Source: Syntrophobacterales bacterium (GTDB lineage Bacteria > Desulfobacterota > Desulfobaccia > Desulfobaccales > 0-14-0-80-60-11). Taken from it: 53,845 nt of DNA. A program made the translations under genes and the position numbers. Position 1 is the first letter of the stretch; each line of letters opens with the position of its first letter. Location of the stretch: assembly GCA_023229795.1 (NCBI GenBank), contig JALNYP010000025.1, positions 1 through 53,845 of the forward strand, in the 5' to 3' direction. Positions 51,704-53,845 of the stretch are shown here, one piece after another. The notes under the pieces were generated by a model. The model made no database searches. It saw only the letters and a program-made list of their open reading frames with translations, and had not been told where the DNA came from.

Positions 51704-53749
51704 ATGAATATGGTTATTCACCGCACAGTTCGCAAAATCGAACCACATGATGGGCAGTCATACGGCGATTCACCGGGAACATTTTCCAGCTATCTCGAAA
51801 TCCCAAATATAATTCTTTTGGGAGACCCAGGTTCTGGGAAGACATACACTTTTGCAGCAGCCGCAGAAATAGAACATGCAAAATTTCTCTCAGTCCGCCA
51901 GTTCCTCGCGGCAGGAGGGATGGGATTTGAAGAAAGAATCCTCTATCTCGATGGCTTAGACGAGTTCCGTTCACGAGTTGATGACAAGAACGCGATCATT
52001 GAGGTTATTAAATTATTAGTCCAGCTTGGGCGGCCTCGTGTTCGCCTGTCTTGTCGTGTTGCTGATTGGCTGGGTAAAACCGATCTTTCACTATTCCAAA
52101 GCTACTTTGGAGATAGCCAATATGTTGTCTTGAACCTCGAACCACTTAATGAAGGAGAAATCGCGACGATCCTGCATGAAAAAGGGGTTGAGGCCACCAA
52201 AGAGTTTGTCAAAGAAGCCCACCGACACGGGCTTGAAGAACTCTTGGGCAATCCACAGACCTTGATCATGCTTTCAGATGTTGTGGACCATGGCATATGG
52301 CCAAAGACAAGGCGTGACCTTTACGAAAGAGCAAGCCTGATTCTTCTCTCGGAGCATAACCGAACTAAAATGGGGCCGGGTTTGGGGCAATATAGCGCCG
52401 AAGAGCTAGTAGCTCCCGCTGGTTTAGCCTGTGCTTCAATTTTAATTTCCGGTGTTGTGGGAATCAGTCTTTTAGAAAGTCAGCTACAGAAAGATTTCCC
52501 GACTTATCGAAGTGTGCCTTTTAACAATCTCGGGATGGTACAAGCATGTCTGATGAGAAGAGCTTTTTCTGCGGTCGAAGCAGAGCAGCAAGCGGTTTCT
52601 TATATTCACCGAACAATAGCAGAGTTTATCGCTGCAAAATGGCTGGCTGAGCAGATACGTAGCGGCCTCCCTGTTCGCCGAGTTCAAAGTTTGATCGCAA
52701 TCGAAGGGCAACCAGCACCGGAGTTGCGGGGTCTTCACGCTTGGCTCGCAACACTTCTCCCAGAACATGCTGAAATACTAATTATAAATGATCCTTATGG
52801 GATCTTGATGTACGGAGATCCTGCTACCCTATCACCCTATAATCGGCAGTTGTTACTGAGCGCTTTACAAACGCTATCTGAGACTGATCCATGGTTTCGC
52901 CGCGATAATTGGTCCGACAGTCTTCTTGGAGCACTTTCCGGCCCAGACATGGTTGAGTCTTTTCAAAGAGTCTTATCAGATTCGGACTCGAGCTTCCATT
53001 TGCGGAGTGTTGTTCTTGACGCCATCATTAATGGTCCCTCGCTAGCACAGCTGCGGCCTATTTTGTTAGAGATATTAACGAATAATGAGGCTCCATATCG
53101 AGAGCGCTCAGATGCCATGGAGGCGCTTTTACGAGTGGTACCAGACGGCGGGTTGGCAGTTGCAGATATTTTCAGATCGACTTTATCGGGTGATCCAGGT
53201 TCGGTTAGATTAAGGGCCGAAATCCTCTCACGCATTTATACCTCCCAGTTCGGCCCTGCCGATGTCCTCTCTGTTTTCAAGGATATGCTCGATGGCCCTG
53301 ACGAAAACAGAATTGGAGGATTATTTAACCTCACATATTCGCTTCCAACAGAGACCCTACCAGATATTCTGGAGGAACTCTGCAATCTAAGTGGTGATAA
53401 TATCAATCTAATCCGACGGAAAGTTTTTGAGGTTGGATCTGCATTCACGCACATGATTGAAAGGGTCCTTAAGTCCAGCCTCCCGAAGCAACTTGAGCAA
53501 CTTTGGAGATGGTTAAAGACGCTACATCAAATGGGTTTCCAGGGCTATGCAAGCGGCGGGAAGGATGATATTCGAGTTTGGCTTTCAGAACATAGACCAG
53601 AGATACTCAGAATGTTCAAAATCGCCTTTGATGAGCTCAGTATAGAAAATTCCAAATCGTATTTTCTTTATAACTTCCAAAGAATCTCTATGAATTCCTT
53701 GCCAAATGAAGAGTTAGCTAGTTCTCATCCAGAAAGGATATCTGGCTGA
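51704..53749 (+). CDS. NACHT/STAND-like ATPase, possible defence protein
   Basis: The protein has 681 residues. After about 35 leading residues, the P-loop is LLGDPGSGKT (about 38-47), then ILYLDGLDEFRSR (about 80-92) is a NACHT-style Walker B with the D-G-L-D-E signature, and RVRLSCRVADWLG is the sensor-1 region. The C-terminal half looks helical with HEAT-like repeats (for example LRPILLEILTNNEAPYRERSDAMEALL). STAND/NACHT ATPases are common in anti-phage defence. There is no N-terminal effector domain, so a partner or truncation is possible. GC is much lower than its neighbours, suggesting horizontal gain. The ATG at 51704 has only a weak GAAGA site, and ATG 51710 is an alternative. Confidence 0.75.
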   Translation: MNMVIHRTVRKIEPHDGQSYGDSPGTFSSYLEIPNIILLGDPGSGKTYTFAAAAEIEHAKFLSVRQFLAAGGMGFEERILYLDGLDEFRSRVDDKNAIIEVIKLLVQLGRPRVRLSCRVADWLGKTDLSLFQSYFGDSQYVVLNLEPLNEGEIATILHEKGVEATKEFVKEAHRHGLEELLGNPQTLIMLSDVVDHGIWPKTRRDLYERASLILLSEHNRTKMGPGLGQYSAEELVAPAGLACASILISGVVGISLLESQLQKDFPTYRSVPFNNLGMVQACLMRRAFSAVEAEQQAVSYIHRTIAEFIAAKWLAEQIRSGLPVRRVQSLIAIEGQPAPELRGLHAWLATLLPEHAEILIINDPYGILMYGDPATLSPYNRQLLLSALQTLSETDPWFRRDNWSDSLLGALSGPDMVESFQRVLSDSDSSFHLRSVVLDAIINGPSLAQLRPILLEILTNNEAPYRERSDAMEALLRVVPDGGLAVADIFRSTLSGDPGSVRLRAEILSRIYTSQFGPADVLSVFKDMLDGPDENRIGGLFNLTYSLPTETLPDILEELCNLSGDNINLIRRKVFEVGSAFTHMIERVLKSSLPKQLEQLWRWLKTLHQMGFQGYASGGKDDIRVWLSEHRPEILRMFKIAFDELSIENSKSYFLYNFQRISMNSLPNEELASSHPERISG

Positions 53750-53845
53750 AATAATTTAATAAAGGGTAATTTTTCAATCACGTTTTAACTCGGAAAGTGT
53801 TATCTTAGGTGAAGTAACAGGTTGATTTAATTTAGAAAGATAGCT
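53750..53845. other. AT-rich right end, no gene seen
   Basis: These 96 AT-rich bases after the NACHT-like stop show no frame, repeat or site that I recognise. The next gene of this region lies beyond the window. Confidence 0.5.

Overview
The window reads as chromosomal DNA of a GC-rich anaerobic deltaproteobacterium in the wider sense (Desulfobacterota, something like a Desulfobacca or Syntrophia relative). This is inferred from gene content: a branched-chain amino acid ABC transporter, an HdrD-like iron-sulfur protein, a 14-function complex I operon, a quinol NO reductase, a PPi-dependent phosphofructokinase, two genes that appear to decode UGA as selenocysteine, and many short palindromic intergenic repeats. 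No rRNA, tRNA, CRISPR array, transposase or origin was recognised.

Layout. 1-3919: start of a divergent gene at the left edge, then livH-livM-livG-livF. 4228-5341: prfB with its programmed +1 frameshift. 5512-6069: an AT-richer gene with a HEPN-type motif (AbiU2-like). 6171-9189, minus strand: an ArsM-like methyltransferase with an in-frame UGA at the family's Cys, a flavin reductase, and an HdrD-like iron-sulfur protein with a second in-frame UGA at a conserved Cys. 9579-18261: mixed housekeeping and stress genes (GNAT, divergent aldehyde dehydrogenase, endonuclease V, two small Cys-rich proteins, a second flavin reductase, thiL, a Bax-inhibitor-like membrane protein, an I42-type protease inhibitor, a lipoprotein superoxide dismutase, an EboD-like dehydroquinate synthase homologue). 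18527-34657, minus strand: complex I in the order nuoA, a nuoB-C-D fusion, E, F, G, H, a methyltransferase, I, J, K, L, M, a WrbA-type quinone oxidoreductase, N. 35084-39572, plus strand: UbiA-family prenyltransferase, DUF2231 membrane protein, quinol NO reductase, and a cytochrome-b5-like/DUF2231 fusion, tightly packed behind a sigma-70-like promoter. 39809-50978, plus strand: a carbon-metabolism block with tkt, rpiB, tal, a HAD phosphatase, gnd, zwf, pgl, rpe and PPi-PFK, which together make a complete oxidative plus non-oxidative pentose phosphate pathway next to reversible glycolysis. 51704-53749: an AT-richer NACHT/STAND-like ATPase, possibly the edge of a defence or mobile region.

How the genes work together. 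zwf-pgl-gnd make NADPH and pentoses, and rpe, rpiB, tal, tkt and PPi-PFK recycle the carbon. Complex I couples NADH to the quinone pool. qNOR draws electrons from quinol to remove NO, and the exported superoxide dismutase, WrbA and flavin reductases fit the same redox and stress-protection theme. The strongest candidates for something new are the two UGA-containing genes about 2 kb apart. In both, the reading frame continues through UGA into sequence typical of the family, UGA sits where homologues carry a redox or metal-binding Cys, and a hairpin with a GG-starting three-base loop begins at exactly the same distance (24th base) downstream.
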